22,382 nt of DNA from Euryarchaeota archaeon UBA462 (GTDB lineage Archaea > Thermoplasmatota > Poseidoniia > Poseidoniales > Thalassarchaeaceae): assembly GCA_002506755.1 (NCBI GenBank), contig DAYD01000003.1, positions 1 to 22,382 on the forward strand. The letters are read 5' to 3'. The notes under the pieces are model-generated. The model was not told where the DNA came from, searched no databases, and worked only from the letters and a program-made list of their open reading frames with translations. Within the stretch, counting starts at the first letter, position 1, and every line of letters begins with the position of its first letter. Positions 1-8,973 of this stretch are shown here, one piece after another. A program made the position numbers and the translations under genes.

Positions 1-1
1 T

Positions 2-253
2 ACAGCGTCAATGCTTACAATATCGTTCTTAGAGCCTGACCTCACGATGACCGACGTCCTATCAGTATCTATCTCACTCCTTGGCAATACTGGCCCTGCT
101 CTGGGGGATTTCGGGCCCGCAGGTGCTTCCGCAGCATGGGCAAGCTTGAGCACCCCGTCACTCATAGCCTCAACCATTCTGATGTGGCTTGGTCGTCTAG
201 AATTGCTCACGGTCTTAGTGCTACTTCACCCCAGAACATGGGAGTCGGACTAG
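2..253 (+). CDS. trkH: TrkH-family potassium uptake protein, C-terminal fragment
   Basis: This is the 3' end of a gene that begins before the window; the frame is open from base 2 and 83 codons are visible. The product is the membrane pore subunit of a Trk/Ktr-type potassium transporter. Two things show this. One is the last pore-loop motif, around NTGPALGDFGP, which matches the family's N-x-GPGLG-x-x-GP filter region. The other is the final transmembrane helix with its hallmark MWLGRLELLTVLVLL followed by HPRTW (the family's MLLGRLEx-TVLVLxxPxFW). The gene stops at TAG and overlaps the stop of the convergent rfcL by four bases. No TrkA-type regulatory subunit is visible; if present it would lie to the left. 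The assignment is secure for a fragment of this length because the C-terminal signature is so characteristic. TrkH versus KtrB/TrkG cannot be separated here. Confidence 0.85.
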   Translation, partial: TASMLTISFLEPDLTMTDVLSVSISLLGNTGPALGDFGPAGASAAWASLSTPSLIASTILMWLGRLELLTVLVLLHPRTWESD

Positions 254-1773
254 CTGAAGCTATCTAGCCTGGATTGCCCCTCGTCCTCGGATTTATCTAT
301 CTCGACATTCACAATTTCTGGAATCTCATCCAAGCTATCTGAATCGTAGGACTGTATGATTGACTTTGCCTGCCTACTAGATTTTGGGATGCCATGCAAA
401 GCCAAGTGCCCATCCACTCCAAGGTCGAGCTTCTTAGCCACGGCAAAGTCCTCGGGGTCCCCGCCGAGATCCGAGTCATGGATTGCTAGAAGATTGGGCC
501 ATATGTCCTCTCGAACGGATGACTTACTAGATCCTAGAGTCTCCGATATACGGGTAATCAGGTCATTAGTCCTCCATGATTCCCCGCCTCTCCTAAGGAA
601 GTCGGGGAAGCTAACAAATACTTCGTTAGAATTTGAAAACTTACTCTTCGAAACTGCAGCTTGAGCAGGTATGGAGGAACCCCAGTACCAAGATCTAAAT
701 GCCCGATTTGTAAATTTAGCAGCCAAATAGCCGTCTGCTTTGCACATTGCGTTCGATATGGAATATAAACTGGATGAATCCAACACAGATTGGTTATTCC
801 AAGCAAACCATGCCAGCATCTCATCCGGGTCCTTGTCCGAATTAACAAGTATTTTCGATGCCTCCTGTCCTGATTTTTCCGCGTATATTCTCTTCATTGC
901 ATTGAAAACGTTGACCTGTGAATCCCTTTCTACTGTACCAGAAATCTCCTCAACTATTGTTAAATCAATATGCCCGTCACTTGCAGAAGACATTGACTGT
1001 AAGTCCTTAACCAGGGCCCTAACGTCTCCAGGGTTATCTGAGATCAGTATTTCTAGGGAGCCCGGGTCTATCCCTATTCCCTCCGAGTCCAGAACTCGAT
1101 GGGCGACCTTCCTCAGGTTAACACTCTTCACCCTATCAAAGATCACGTTTTCTGACAATCTAAGGACCCTATCCCTATTTTGCCTCCAACCCCCTCCTCT
1201 GCCCCAAAGTCTCATTTGGTCATTGCAAGTCATAATTACGGGATTTTTGGTTCTGCTCAGAAGACTCAAGAGTTCTGCTTTCCCCCCAGAATCTCCCTTC
1301 AGTACAGGCCCATCTTGATCTGTGCCAAGGGACTTTCCTATCCTATCTTCTGAGACTTTGGTGAATCCTCCGCTGAGATGATCAACCTCGTCCAATAGTA
1401 TCACAGTTTTGCCCGGTGACCATCCATCTGAGAAATGCTCCAACGAATGATTCTCTGACCCAGTTGTAGCCGAGGCTCTTATTGCAGCGGCATTTCTCTG
1501 CTCAGAGGCGTTCAGTTCTACGATGCTCCAGCCCCTTTCCTTTGCCACTGCATGAGCTAGGGTGGTCTTTCCGACTCCGGGAGGGCCAGAAAGCATCAAA
1601 CCCCTCTTCTTCGGGATTTTTCCTGAGCTCCATATGTCCAACCACAACCTAATCCTCCTAATTTTGTCCTCATTACCTTCCATTTCAGCTATGCTATTGG
1701 GACGGTATCTCTCTGTCCAATCCGAAGGGTGTTGGCGGCCTTCCACAGAAGTATGTTTATTTCGGCGCCTCAT
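250..1773 (-). CDS. rfcL: Replication factor C large subunit (clamp loader)
   Basis: This is the large subunit of the archaeal clamp loader, which with RfcS opens and loads the PCNA ring at primer-template junctions using ATP. The 507 residues begin with the family opening WTERYRPNSIAEMEGN (about 19-34). Walker A GPPGVGKT follows at 63-70, the Walker B LLDEVD around 127-131, a sensor-1 region MTCND near 181-185, and PGDVRALVKDL (sensor-2 region) near 250. The extreme C-terminus reads QSRLDSFS, a weak PIP-box (Q500, L503, F506) expected for PCNA contact, in an acidic tail. Length is normal for RfcL. A short N-terminal extension (about 17 residues) precedes the conserved start. The gene starts 11 bp after the glyS stop on the same strand, so the two are probably cotranscribed. 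Confidence 0.93.
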   Translation of the reverse strand: MRRRNKHTSVEGRQHPSDWTERYRPNSIAEMEGNEDKIRRIRLWLDIWSSGKIPKKRGLMLSGPPGVGKTTLAHAVAKERGWSIVELNASEQRNAAAIRASATTGSENHSLEHFSDGWSPGKTVILLDEVDHLSGGFTKVSEDRIGKSLGTDQDGPVLKGDSGGKAELLSLLSRTKNPVIMTCNDQMRLWGRGGGWRQNRDRVLRLSENVIFDRVKSVNLRKVAHRVLDSEGIGIDPGSLEILISDNPGDVRALVKDLQSMSSASDGHIDLTIVEEISGTVERDSQVNVFNAMKRIYAEKSGQEASKILVNSDKDPDEMLAWFAWNNQSVLDSSSLYSISNAMCKADGYLAAKFTNRAFRSWYWGSSIPAQAAVSKSKFSNSNEVFVSFPDFLRRGGESWRTNDLITRISETLGSSKSSVREDIWPNLLAIHDSDLGGDPEDFAVAKKLDLGVDGHLALHGIPKSSRQAKSIIQSYDSDSLDEIPEIVNVEIDKSEDEGQSRLDSFS

Positions 1774-1784
1774 GAAGATTAGTG

Positions 1785-3503
1785 CTAAAACAGAGTTGAT
1801 ACTGTTCCTAAGGACAATAGTTCCAATATGGAATCTATATCGGATCTTACCTGGGCCTGATCGTCCCTCCTTCTGACGGTAACCGTCCCATCCTCAAGCG
1901 ACTGATGGTCAACTGTTATGGCCCATGGGATGCCGATCTCATCGGATCTTGCATATCTCCTGCCAATTGATCTACTTGCGTCTTTAACCCATAAAATGCC
2001 TGGGATTGCAGCTATCCGATCAGAGATTTCATCTGCCATAATGTCCATACCATCCTTATCGAATAAGGGCAAAATAACTACATCATAAGGGGCTATATCC
2101 TGCTCGAGGGAAAGGATGGTGTAATCTTCTCCTTCTTTGCTTAATTCCTGATAATTATGGTCTAGAATGTGCCAAATTATTCTGTCAATCCCAAAGGCAG
2201 GCTCAATGACATGGGGTGTGAAGTATTCCCCATTCAGAACAGAATCCTCTTCCGTACGGATCACCATTTCTTCTGTGATTTCAACCGACATCCCATCTGA
2301 CAGGGCCAATGAGAACGGGAAGATTTCTGGAATTTCGGCAAGATTGCTTAGTGCTTCAGAAACCAAAGCAGCCCGTTCTCTGAAAGTGGGACCTACGACA
2401 GAACCAACGGGAGAGAGATATTCCCTTTTCTCACTGATAGGAGATTCATACTTTCTCCATCCCTTTAGTAGGTTCGAGCCGGAATGCTCTTCGTGAGACT
2501 GAAGATCGTGACACGTCCTGTTTGCTATGCCCACAACTTCAACCCAACCATGTTCCCCATTCAATTCACAATCCCAACAGTCAGCCGCATAATGAGCCAT
2601 TTCAGTCCCTTCATGCTGCCTGAATCTAATCTTTGAAGACTCAATCCCTACTTTTGTAAGAAACTCAAAGGTCATAGCAAGAAACCATGCAACGGTAGGG
2701 TGACCAACTATTCCTGAATCAAAAGCTTCCTGGAAGCTAACCGTCTTTTCCCCTGAGTTGGGACCTTCTGTATCGGGTATCATCATTACCTTCTGAGTCC
2801 ACCTATTAAGATTCATAGAAGGAGGATCATTCGGGTCGATGAAATACTCCAACTCTGCCATATTAAATTCTCTGAGCCTAATCATCCCCTGTCTCGGGCT
2901 TATTTCGTTTCTATACCCCTTACCGGTCTGTAGTGCGCCAAATGGCAACCTCTGTCTGAAATGCCTGTTTAGGGTAGGATATGACATGAACATACCTTGT
3001 GCGGTTTCAGGGCGCATGTAGGCAGTTCTAGAGCCCCCCATTGCCCCTATCCTCGTTTTGAACATCAGGTTCATCGGTCTCGCTGCTTTCCAAGAGGCGA
3101 GACCGCAACTCGGACATTTGATGTTTTTCTCCGAAATTAGCCGATCCATCTCTTCTGCATCGAGCGTTTCTGGGCTATTGTGAAAGCCTTCCAACAAGTG
3201 ATCGGTTCTGAAAGTGCCCTCGCAGGACTGACACTCGGACATCTTGTCATTAAACTCGCCGACATGGCCGCTAGCAACCAAAACCGACTCTGGTGTAATA
3301 GTAGGAGAATCTACCTCTACAACATTAGGTACGGTGCTCCAATGATCGATCCAAGACTGAATTACTTTCCTCTTTATTCTTGCACCCAAAGGGCCGTAAT
3401 CGATTAGTCCAGAAACACCCCCGTACAACTCAAAAGAAGGCATAACAAAACCCCTTCTTCTAAGCAAAGAGGAAAGCCTCGACATTCTACTATTATCTGT
3501 CAT
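1785..3503 (-). CDS. glyS: Glycyl-tRNA synthetase, archaeal/eukaryotic homodimeric type
   Basis: This class II aminoacyl-tRNA synthetase charges tRNA-Gly. The 572 residues fit the archaeal alpha2 enzyme. The N-terminal FVMPSFELYGGVSGLIDYGP (19-38) is the family opening. Two CxxC pairs (C91/C94 and C130/C133) look like a structural zinc site in the insertion domain. YMRPETAQGMF (162-172) and GYRNEISPRQGMIRLREF (196-213) form motif 2, and EPAFGIDRI near residue 440 is motif 3 with its conserved Arg. The last ~100 residues (from VVILPLFDKDG) are the HGTP anticodon-binding domain, ending with the IGRRYARSDEIGIPW segment. It is the first gene of a minus-strand unit with rfcL. A second Met at residue 7 is an alternative start. 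On the minus strand an AATTTAGG element lies about 42 bp upstream of the start. Confidence 0.95.
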   Translation of the reverse strand: MTDNSRMSRLSSLLRRRGFVMPSFELYGGVSGLIDYGPLGARIKRKVIQSWIDHWSTVPNVVEVDSPTITPESVLVASGHVGEFNDKMSECQSCEGTFRTDHLLEGFHNSPETLDAEEMDRLISEKNIKCPSCGLASWKAARPMNLMFKTRIGAMGGSRTAYMRPETAQGMFMSYPTLNRHFRQRLPFGALQTGKGYRNEISPRQGMIRLREFNMAELEYFIDPNDPPSMNLNRWTQKVMMIPDTEGPNSGEKTVSFQEAFDSGIVGHPTVAWFLAMTFEFLTKVGIESSKIRFRQHEGTEMAHYAADCWDCELNGEHGWVEVVGIANRTCHDLQSHEEHSGSNLLKGWRKYESPISEKREYLSPVGSVVGPTFRERAALVSEALSNLAEIPEIFPFSLALSDGMSVEITEEMVIRTEEDSVLNGEYFTPHVIEPAFGIDRIIWHILDHNYQELSKEGEDYTILSLEQDIAPYDVVILPLFDKDGMDIMADEISDRIAAIPGILWVKDASRSIGRRYARSDEIGIPWAITVDHQSLEDGTVTVRRRDDQAQVRSDIDSILELLSLGTVSTLF

Positions 3504-3675
3504 TTCAACTACCGAGATATCACCATGGTTTTCAAGCCATCCTAAATTGTCAAACTATTTTGGTAGTTGGATGACTTAGCTTCTAAAAGCGGGAATAAAT
3601 TATCAATCAGTACATATCGGTGGGAAGCATTCATTTATTGCATCGATTCCCTGAAACGCAGGGTGGTGTGGGAAA
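3504..3675. promoter_or_regulatory. Divergent promoter region between glyS and lhr
   Basis: This 172-bp gap separates two divergent genes, so it should hold both promoters. On the minus strand, CCTAAATT at 3541-3548 (AATTTAGG in the glyS direction) is a possible TATA box about 42 bp from the glyS ATG, which would give a short leader. On the plus strand, AATAAATTAT at 3594-3603 or CTAAAAG at 3583-3589 could serve lhr, leaving a 5' leader of roughly 50-65 nt. A GGTGGTGTGGG purine run lies just before the lhr ATG and could act as a weak ribosome binding site. I see no RNA gene or ORF here. Confidence 0.3.
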
Positions 3676-6600
3676 ATGCCAGAAATAAGCTATGTTTCTG
3701 ATGTCGCAGACACAGAAGACATACTTTCCAGACTATCTCCTCCCGTTAGGAACTGGTTCAATGACAAGTTCGAAGATTTTACAGAGCCCCAGAAAGTCGC
3801 CATACCAAAAATCCTAGATCAGGAACATTTGTTGCTTTGCTCTCCTACTGGTTCTGGAAAGACCCTGACTGCGTTCTTGTCAATTATAGACGATCTCGTT
3901 CGAAGGTCTCTTGAGGGTACTCTGACCAATGCCGTTCAGTGCATTTACATCTCTCCGATAAAGGCTTTAGCAAACGATATTCAGAAGAACCTGATAGGTC
4001 CACTGACCGAAATAAAGGAAAGCTATCTGCCAGGTAGGGCTCAAGAAATCAAGGTCGGCCTTAGGACTGGTGACACGCCTCAGAAAGAAAGGGAGAGGAT
4101 GCTTAGAAAGCCTCCACACATTTTGATTACCACTCCCGAGTCTCTTGGACTAGCTCTAGCTTCGAAGAGGTTCAGGCCACTCTTGAATGAATTGAAGTGG
4201 CTAATAGTCGATGAGATGCACTCTTTGGTTCCAACAAAAAGAGGTACTCACCTCTCACTGAGTCTTGCTCTGATGGACTCTGTAATCGAGTCTGACGTTC
4301 AGAGGATCGGAATAAGTGCTACGATGGAGCCGTTGAATGACGTAGCAGAATTTCTGGTAGCAAGTGATCCCAGGGAAGGTCAAGGGTCTAGACAAAGGGT
4401 TTCGATCGCAAAGATTTCCGGTTCTAGAGAGCTAGATATGGATATTATCCTCCCATCCCCCAGGTTCACCTCCATACCTGTAAAGGAGATTTTGGACCAT
4501 AATATTGACAGAATAAAAGAGCTCGTGGAGGCTCACACAACCACGCTAGTATTCGTAAACACTCGAAACATGACTGAGACCTTCGTCCAGAGACTCAAAA
4601 TAGCTGGGCTGGCAGGAGTTGAAGGCCATCATGGTTCAATGGACAAGTCAATCAGACTTGATGTAGAACAACGTCTCAAGGAAGGTAAACTGAGATGCGT
4701 TGTCTCTTCATCAAGCCTAGAAATGGGCATAGACATCGGCTCTGTTGACTTTGTTATACAAGTGGGCTCTCCAGGGTCGATAGCAACCGCACTACAGAGG
4801 ATAGGGAGGGCTGGGCACCATGTTGGGGGTTTGCCAAGGGCTAGGTTTCTGCCTACTTCGTCGCACGATCTGTTGGAGATAGTAGCATTACAGAATGGGA
4901 TATTGTCCGGAAATATGGATTTACTAAAGTTTCCACAGAATTGCCTAGATGTCCTCGCCCAGTTCATGATCGGTTTGACAATAATTAGAGAATGGGACAT
5001 AGACGAGGCTTACGAGCTCGTCCAGGCATCCTGGCCCTACAGGTCCCTTCCGTACGACGATTACATCGAGGTACTGGATCTGTTGGAAGAGGAAAGGAGG
5101 ATCTGGGTGGATTGGGAGGAGAATCGTTTTGGCAAGAGAGGCTATGCCCAAATGATATACTATACCAACATAGGGACAATATCCCCTGACAATAACTACC
5201 TCGTCTTCACCTCCGATGGAACCTTGGTAGGACAACTTTCGTCTTCTTTTGTATCTAGCCTTAGAAATGGGGATGTTTTCCTATTAGGGGGGTCCACATA
5301 CAGGGTCTCCAGTGTAATCGGTACTAGGGTCAATGTAACGCCAGCTACTGGCTACAGGCCGACCATCCCATCTTGGACAGGAGAAGCAAACAGCAGAAGT
5401 AGTGAGCTTAGTAATGAGGTGCTCGAGCTACTAGACATTCTTTCAGTCCAATACAGAACCGGGAATGGCATCACTCCTTTCCTCGTAGATGTGTTAGGTC
5501 TCAACAAACGTGTGGCAAACGCACTAACCCAGTTCCTCGATGAACAATCAGCAACCACATTTCAGGTTCCTTCGAGGGACAGGATCTTGGTTGAACAGGT
5601 TGAAGCGCCCCTTCCAACGTATGTTGTGACGACTTGTAGAGGCAGAGCATTCAATCTTGCCCTGGGATATCTGTTTGCAGGAATGGCCTCTAGGGACAAC
5701 ATAACAATTCACGAGCTTTCTTTTGATGAAAACGGCTTCATGGCCAAGCTTAGCCACGAGATTGAGGTGTCTTCAATACCGGAAGTTTTCAGAGGCTCTG
5801 GTAGCGAGGACACCTTGCACAAGTACCTGATTGAATCGCAGCTCTTCGCTAAGCGATTTAGAGAAGTTTCCTCTAGAAGCATGCTTAATCCAAGAAGAGT
5901 GGGGGCGGATGAGGTCAGTCCGAAGCAATTCCAGCAGAAGGCAGAGCAGATAATGAACAGGCACAGAAAGATGGAAGACTCGGTTATCGTAAGGGAGGCA
6001 ATGAATGAGATTCTTACTACGGATCTAGACATGGACCAGCTTAGGTCTTTCATCTCTAGAATGGATGAGGAGAATGTGAGCATAGTTCACAGGAGGGTGA
6101 AAATCCCATCTCCACTGGGTCTGACATTGTTCATGTCTTCCTTTGAAGACCTACTTTCATTGAGAACTAGGGCATATCTAATCAAAGACGTTGATCCGGA
6201 AATCCTCAGGCGGTTACTTGGAGCTAGGTCCCTTGCAACGGAGTTGGATGAGGAGAAACTCAATGAGTATTACCAATCTAAGGTTTCCACACCGAACAAC
6301 GCAAATGAATTACTCCGATTGATGGATATGGGTGGAGGCCTGGAGAGGCAGCTTACACACCCACTCTACAGTGAAAAACTCAAGGACATCGAGTTTGAAA
6401 CCCTGAGGGGCTGGGTCCACGAATTAGCAGAGAGGGAACTAATCACCAAGGTTAGAGGAACTGGTTTGGACAACATCGATGACAAGTGGTTCTCGATGAG
6501 GATGACTGAGGTCCACGGGACCCTAGGATGTCTAGCAGTCGCAGGAGCAGCCGAAATGGACGATCTTAGGGAGCTCTATACCGGGGGGCTAAACTATGAA

Positions 6601-8973
6601 ATTGGAGAGGGATTCGTAGGGGGGGAGGCTTCAAACTGGAGGAAAAAATCTCTCTCCGATCCTATGGATTGCCTGAGGCTAAAACTCCTTGATATGCTTG
6701 GTTCCGAAGGGCCACAAACGATAGACTCACTCAGTAAAAGACTCCCTTTCCCAAAGGCCCAGGTAGAATCTGTTCTACAGGAGCTAGAAATGAGGAACCT
6801 AGTATCCATTGGATTCTTCACACGAACTGACGAGGGCGAGTTCATTTTGAGGATTGACGAATATCGGATAACAGGGGGGCAGGTCAACGTAATCGACTAC
6901 CGCACTCTACAGACCTTGATTCTGAACAAATCCTTCTCAAAGTTCGAAGAGCCATCTGAAGCAATAAGAAACCTAACTCTAGTTCAAAGGAGGGAGGAAT
7001 TGCTCCATCGGGTCGAGAACTACAGGTTTAGAGACTGGAAGGACATAAAGCACGACTCCGACATTTACAACGGCCGGCTACTGCATAACCGGGTCGGATA
7101 TACCCTTGAGGAGCAGATTCCCATGTTCATGGGCCTCAGAAGTGAGCCCTGGTTCGGCCCGCTAGAAGAAGAGCTATTGGAAAAAATTCCCAAAGAAGGA
7201 ATCTCCAGAACAGACTTGTTCTCGGAATACCCGAAGGGAAAAGAGAATGCCCACATACAGAGGAGCCTAAAGTCGGCTCTCTCCAACCTAGAACGACAAC
7301 TAACCGTAGCCAAACAGTATGTGGATGTGCCAAACCGTAAGAGATCGATGGCGATATTCAGAAAACTCCACGGAGTTGTAAAACCCCTGCCGTTCGACCA
7401 AGCACTAGCTAAGCTGATTTCCAGAATCGGTCCGGTAAGGCTTCACACACTAAGGTTGTTTGTATCTAGGCCTGTGGAGGAATTGGCCGACACACTAAGG
7501 GACCTCGAGAAAAGCGGTGACATAGCAAGAGTAGTCGCTCTTCAGCCGGATCCAACAGACTACTACTCCTCACAGGAGGATGCCGAGAGACTAATGTCCC
7601 CGCTCGCTGAAGATAGAAAAATGCGAATCCTAGCCCAATCAGACCCCTTCAGTAGCAGGTTCATCCAAGAGGTCAGGCTATTGTTGAAGCAAGGTTGGTA
7701 CTATCCAGTATTCAAGGGAGTGGATCCCATTGGCAGGGTGTTAATGTTCGTAGTTAACGACTATCTGGAGATCAAAGACATCAACATCCCGCACTCCTAC
7801 CTCGACGATTTCAAAGTGACCTTCGCAGAGCTTCTTGAGAACTACAGGGACAGGCTCGTCGACGTCTCAGTTCTACATGCTTTCAACGGTGTTCCTGTTC
7901 ATGATTGCGATGAAAACATCCAGAACATACTCTCGGATCTCGGCTTCTCTTCTATGGGGGATGGAGAGAGGTACATCAGAGGAGGGGTGGTGGAACCAAG
8001 ATCCAGAAACCAGATCAACAGGATGCTATTCTTCCACCACAGCCTACACCAGAACAGCAGATGGGAGAACGAGACCCTCGCTCTGGAGAACTCCACAGAG
8101 CTCAGAGACGATTTTTCCCTGAGGGGTCGTTGTGAGATGTTCAGGGTAAATCTAGACTCCATGGTCGCGGCCCACCAGCTACATCAGGGGTCCAATCTAA
8201 GGGGCCACCTTGTTTGGGCAAGATACTCGCATTTCCAGAGACTGCTCTCAATAAAGAACGTTCCAACTGAGCCTGAGGACGAAGAGATTCTACAATTCTT
8301 CAGAGAAAACAACGATCCAGATTTGTACATGGAACGGAACGCAATGTCCAGGTCCGAATTCAGAAAACTCGTCTCCCCCCTAGTAAGGAGTGGCCACCTT
8401 ATACAAGATTACAGGGGGGGATTCAAGACCGTGGAGCCACTGCCTAAGATTGACCTGTGGGAGATCAAGAGGGATTACCTTAGAGATATGGTAAAGGACT
8501 ACCCTGTGATTACCCTAAAGCAATTAGAAAGACTAGCAGGCTCATCATTCTCCCCAGAGGAGATTAGCGACGTTATGCACGAATTTGAGACGGATGGGAC
8601 ATTGATCAAAGGATTCCTCGTTGACGATCTACAAGACATTTGCTGGGGGAGGCTTGACATGCTTGAGGAGCTCAACTCACTCAACAGGACCAGGGATCTT
8701 GTTATCCCTCCCTCGGATCCATTGATTCATTACTTCGGCAGTCTCTTGAGAGAAAGATTTGGTTATGGGTCGGCATATCTAGTATTCCACAAAGAGGAGC
8801 CGATTGCCGCCTTCAAGGCAAATACCAGAAACGATAAAATCGAGCTTACGGATTTCGTGGGCGACTCTGAACTAGAGAAAGAAGCAATCAGGGTGATGAA
8901 GGAGTTTGCTTGGGAGCACGACATGCCGTTATCTGGAAAACTGTTCAACAGAATAAGATCAAGAATCGTTTGA
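3676..8973 (+). CDS. lhr: Lhr-family large helicase with long C-terminal winged-helix extension
   Basis: This is a superfamily 2 ATP-dependent DNA/RNA helicase of the Lhr (large helicase-related) family, linked to DNA repair and replication stress. The RecA core holds TEPQ (Q motif, 36-39), SPTGSGKT (Walker A, 56-63), TTPES (152-156), DEMH (179-182), SAT (214-216) and QRIGRAGH (374-381). The Lhr-specific block RFLPTSSHDLLEIVALQNG follows, then the beta-barrel and winged-helix core to about residue 900. Most archaeal Lhr proteins end there. This one runs on for some 850 more residues, with several helix-turn-helix-like segments near 1000-1070, 1240-1290, 1545-1590 and 1600-1650, much like the AlkZ-like C-terminal half of bacterial long Lhr. 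The fold of that part is inferred from segment pattern only. No frameshift is seen over 5.3 kb. The 3' end overlaps the convergent archaeosortase gene by 15 bp. Confidence 0.92.
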   Translation: MPEISYVSDVADTEDILSRLSPPVRNWFNDKFEDFTEPQKVAIPKILDQEHLLLCSPTGSGKTLTAFLSIIDDLVRRSLEGTLTNAVQCIYISPIKALANDIQKNLIGPLTEIKESYLPGRAQEIKVGLRTGDTPQKERERMLRKPPHILITTPESLGLALASKRFRPLLNELKWLIVDEMHSLVPTKRGTHLSLSLALMDSVIESDVQRIGISATMEPLNDVAEFLVASDPREGQGSRQRVSIAKISGSRELDMDIILPSPRFTSIPVKEILDHNIDRIKELVEAHTTTLVFVNTRNMTETFVQRLKIAGLAGVEGHHGSMDKSIRLDVEQRLKEGKLRCVVSSSSLEMGIDIGSVDFVIQVGSPGSIATALQRIGRAGHHVGGLPRARFLPTSSHDLLEIVALQNGILSGNMDLLKFPQNCLDVLAQFMIGLTIIREWDIDEAYELVQASWPYRSLPYDDYIEVLDLLEEERRIWVDWEENRFGKRGYAQMIYYTNIGTISPDNNYLVFTSDGTLVGQLSSSFVSSLRNGDVFLLGGSTYRVSSVIGTRVNVTPATGYRPTIPSWTGEANSRSSELSNEVLELLDILSVQYRTGNGITPFLVDVLGLNKRVANALTQFLDEQSATTFQVPSRDRILVEQVEAPLPTYVVTTCRGRAFNLALGYLFAGMASRDNITIHELSFDENGFMAKLSHEIEVSSIPEVFRGSGSEDTLHKYLIESQLFAKRFREVSSRSMLNPRRVGADEVSPKQFQQKAEQIMNRHRKMEDSVIVREAMNEILTTDLDMDQLRSFISRMDEENVSIVHRRVKIPSPLGLTLFMSSFEDLLSLRTRAYLIKDVDPEILRRLLGARSLATELDEEKLNEYYQSKVSTPNNANELLRLMDMGGGLERQLTHPLYSEKLKDIEFETLRGWVHELAERELITKVRGTGLDNIDDKWFSMRMTEVHGTLGCLAVAGAAEMDDLRELYTGGLNYEIGEGFVGGEASNWRKKSLSDPMDCLRLKLLDMLGSEGPQTIDSLSKRLPFPKAQVESVLQELEMRNLVSIGFFTRTDEGEFILRIDEYRITGGQVNVIDYRTLQTLILNKSFSKFEEPSEAIRNLTLVQRREELLHRVENYRFRDWKDIKHDSDIYNGRLLHNRVGYTLEEQIPMFMGLRSEPWFGPLEEELLEKIPKEGISRTDLFSEYPKGKENAHIQRSLKSALSNLERQLTVAKQYVDVPNRKRSMAIFRKLHGVVKPLPFDQALAKLISRIGPVRLHTLRLFVSRPVEELADTLRDLEKSGDIARVVALQPDPTDYYSSQEDAERLMSPLAEDRKMRILAQSDPFSSRFIQEVRLLLKQGWYYPVFKGVDPIGRVLMFVVNDYLEIKDINIPHSYLDDFKVTFAELLENYRDRLVDVSVLHAFNGVPVHDCDENIQNILSDLGFSSMGDGERYIRGGVVEPRSRNQINRMLFFHHSLHQNSRWENETLALENSTELRDDFSLRGRCEMFRVNLDSMVAAHQLHQGSNLRGHLVWARYSHFQRLLSIKNVPTEPEDEEILQFFRENNDPDLYMERNAMSRSEFRKLVSPLVRSGHLIQDYRGGFKTVEPLPKIDLWEIKRDYLRDMVKDYPVITLKQLERLAGSSFSPEEISDVMHEFETDGTLIKGFLVDDLQDICWGRLDMLEELNSLNRTRDLVIPPSDPLIHYFGSLLRERFGYGSAYLVFHKEEPIAAFKANTRNDKIELTDFVGDSELEKEAIRVMKEFAWEHDMPLSGKLFNRIRSRIV

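Noticed and set aside
558..848. Second minus-strand frame inside rfcL
   Set aside because: Same strand, another frame, fully inside a conserved gene, low-complexity product; a shadow.
740..1318. Long plus-strand open frame opposite rfcL
   Set aside because: It is antisense to a strongly conserved clamp-loader gene with intact Walker motifs; its translation is Ser/Leu-rich with no recognisable domain.
2471..2482. GGTTCGAGCCGG and similar runs that resemble tRNA T-arms
   Set aside because: They lie inside conserved coding sequence (glyS, and another in tiaS) without a matching acceptor stem or anticodon arm; no tRNA gene was found.
7835..8122. Plus-strand frame inside lhr
   Set aside because: Out-of-frame reading of the helicase C-terminal half; the product is rich in Thr, Arg and Ser without any motif.
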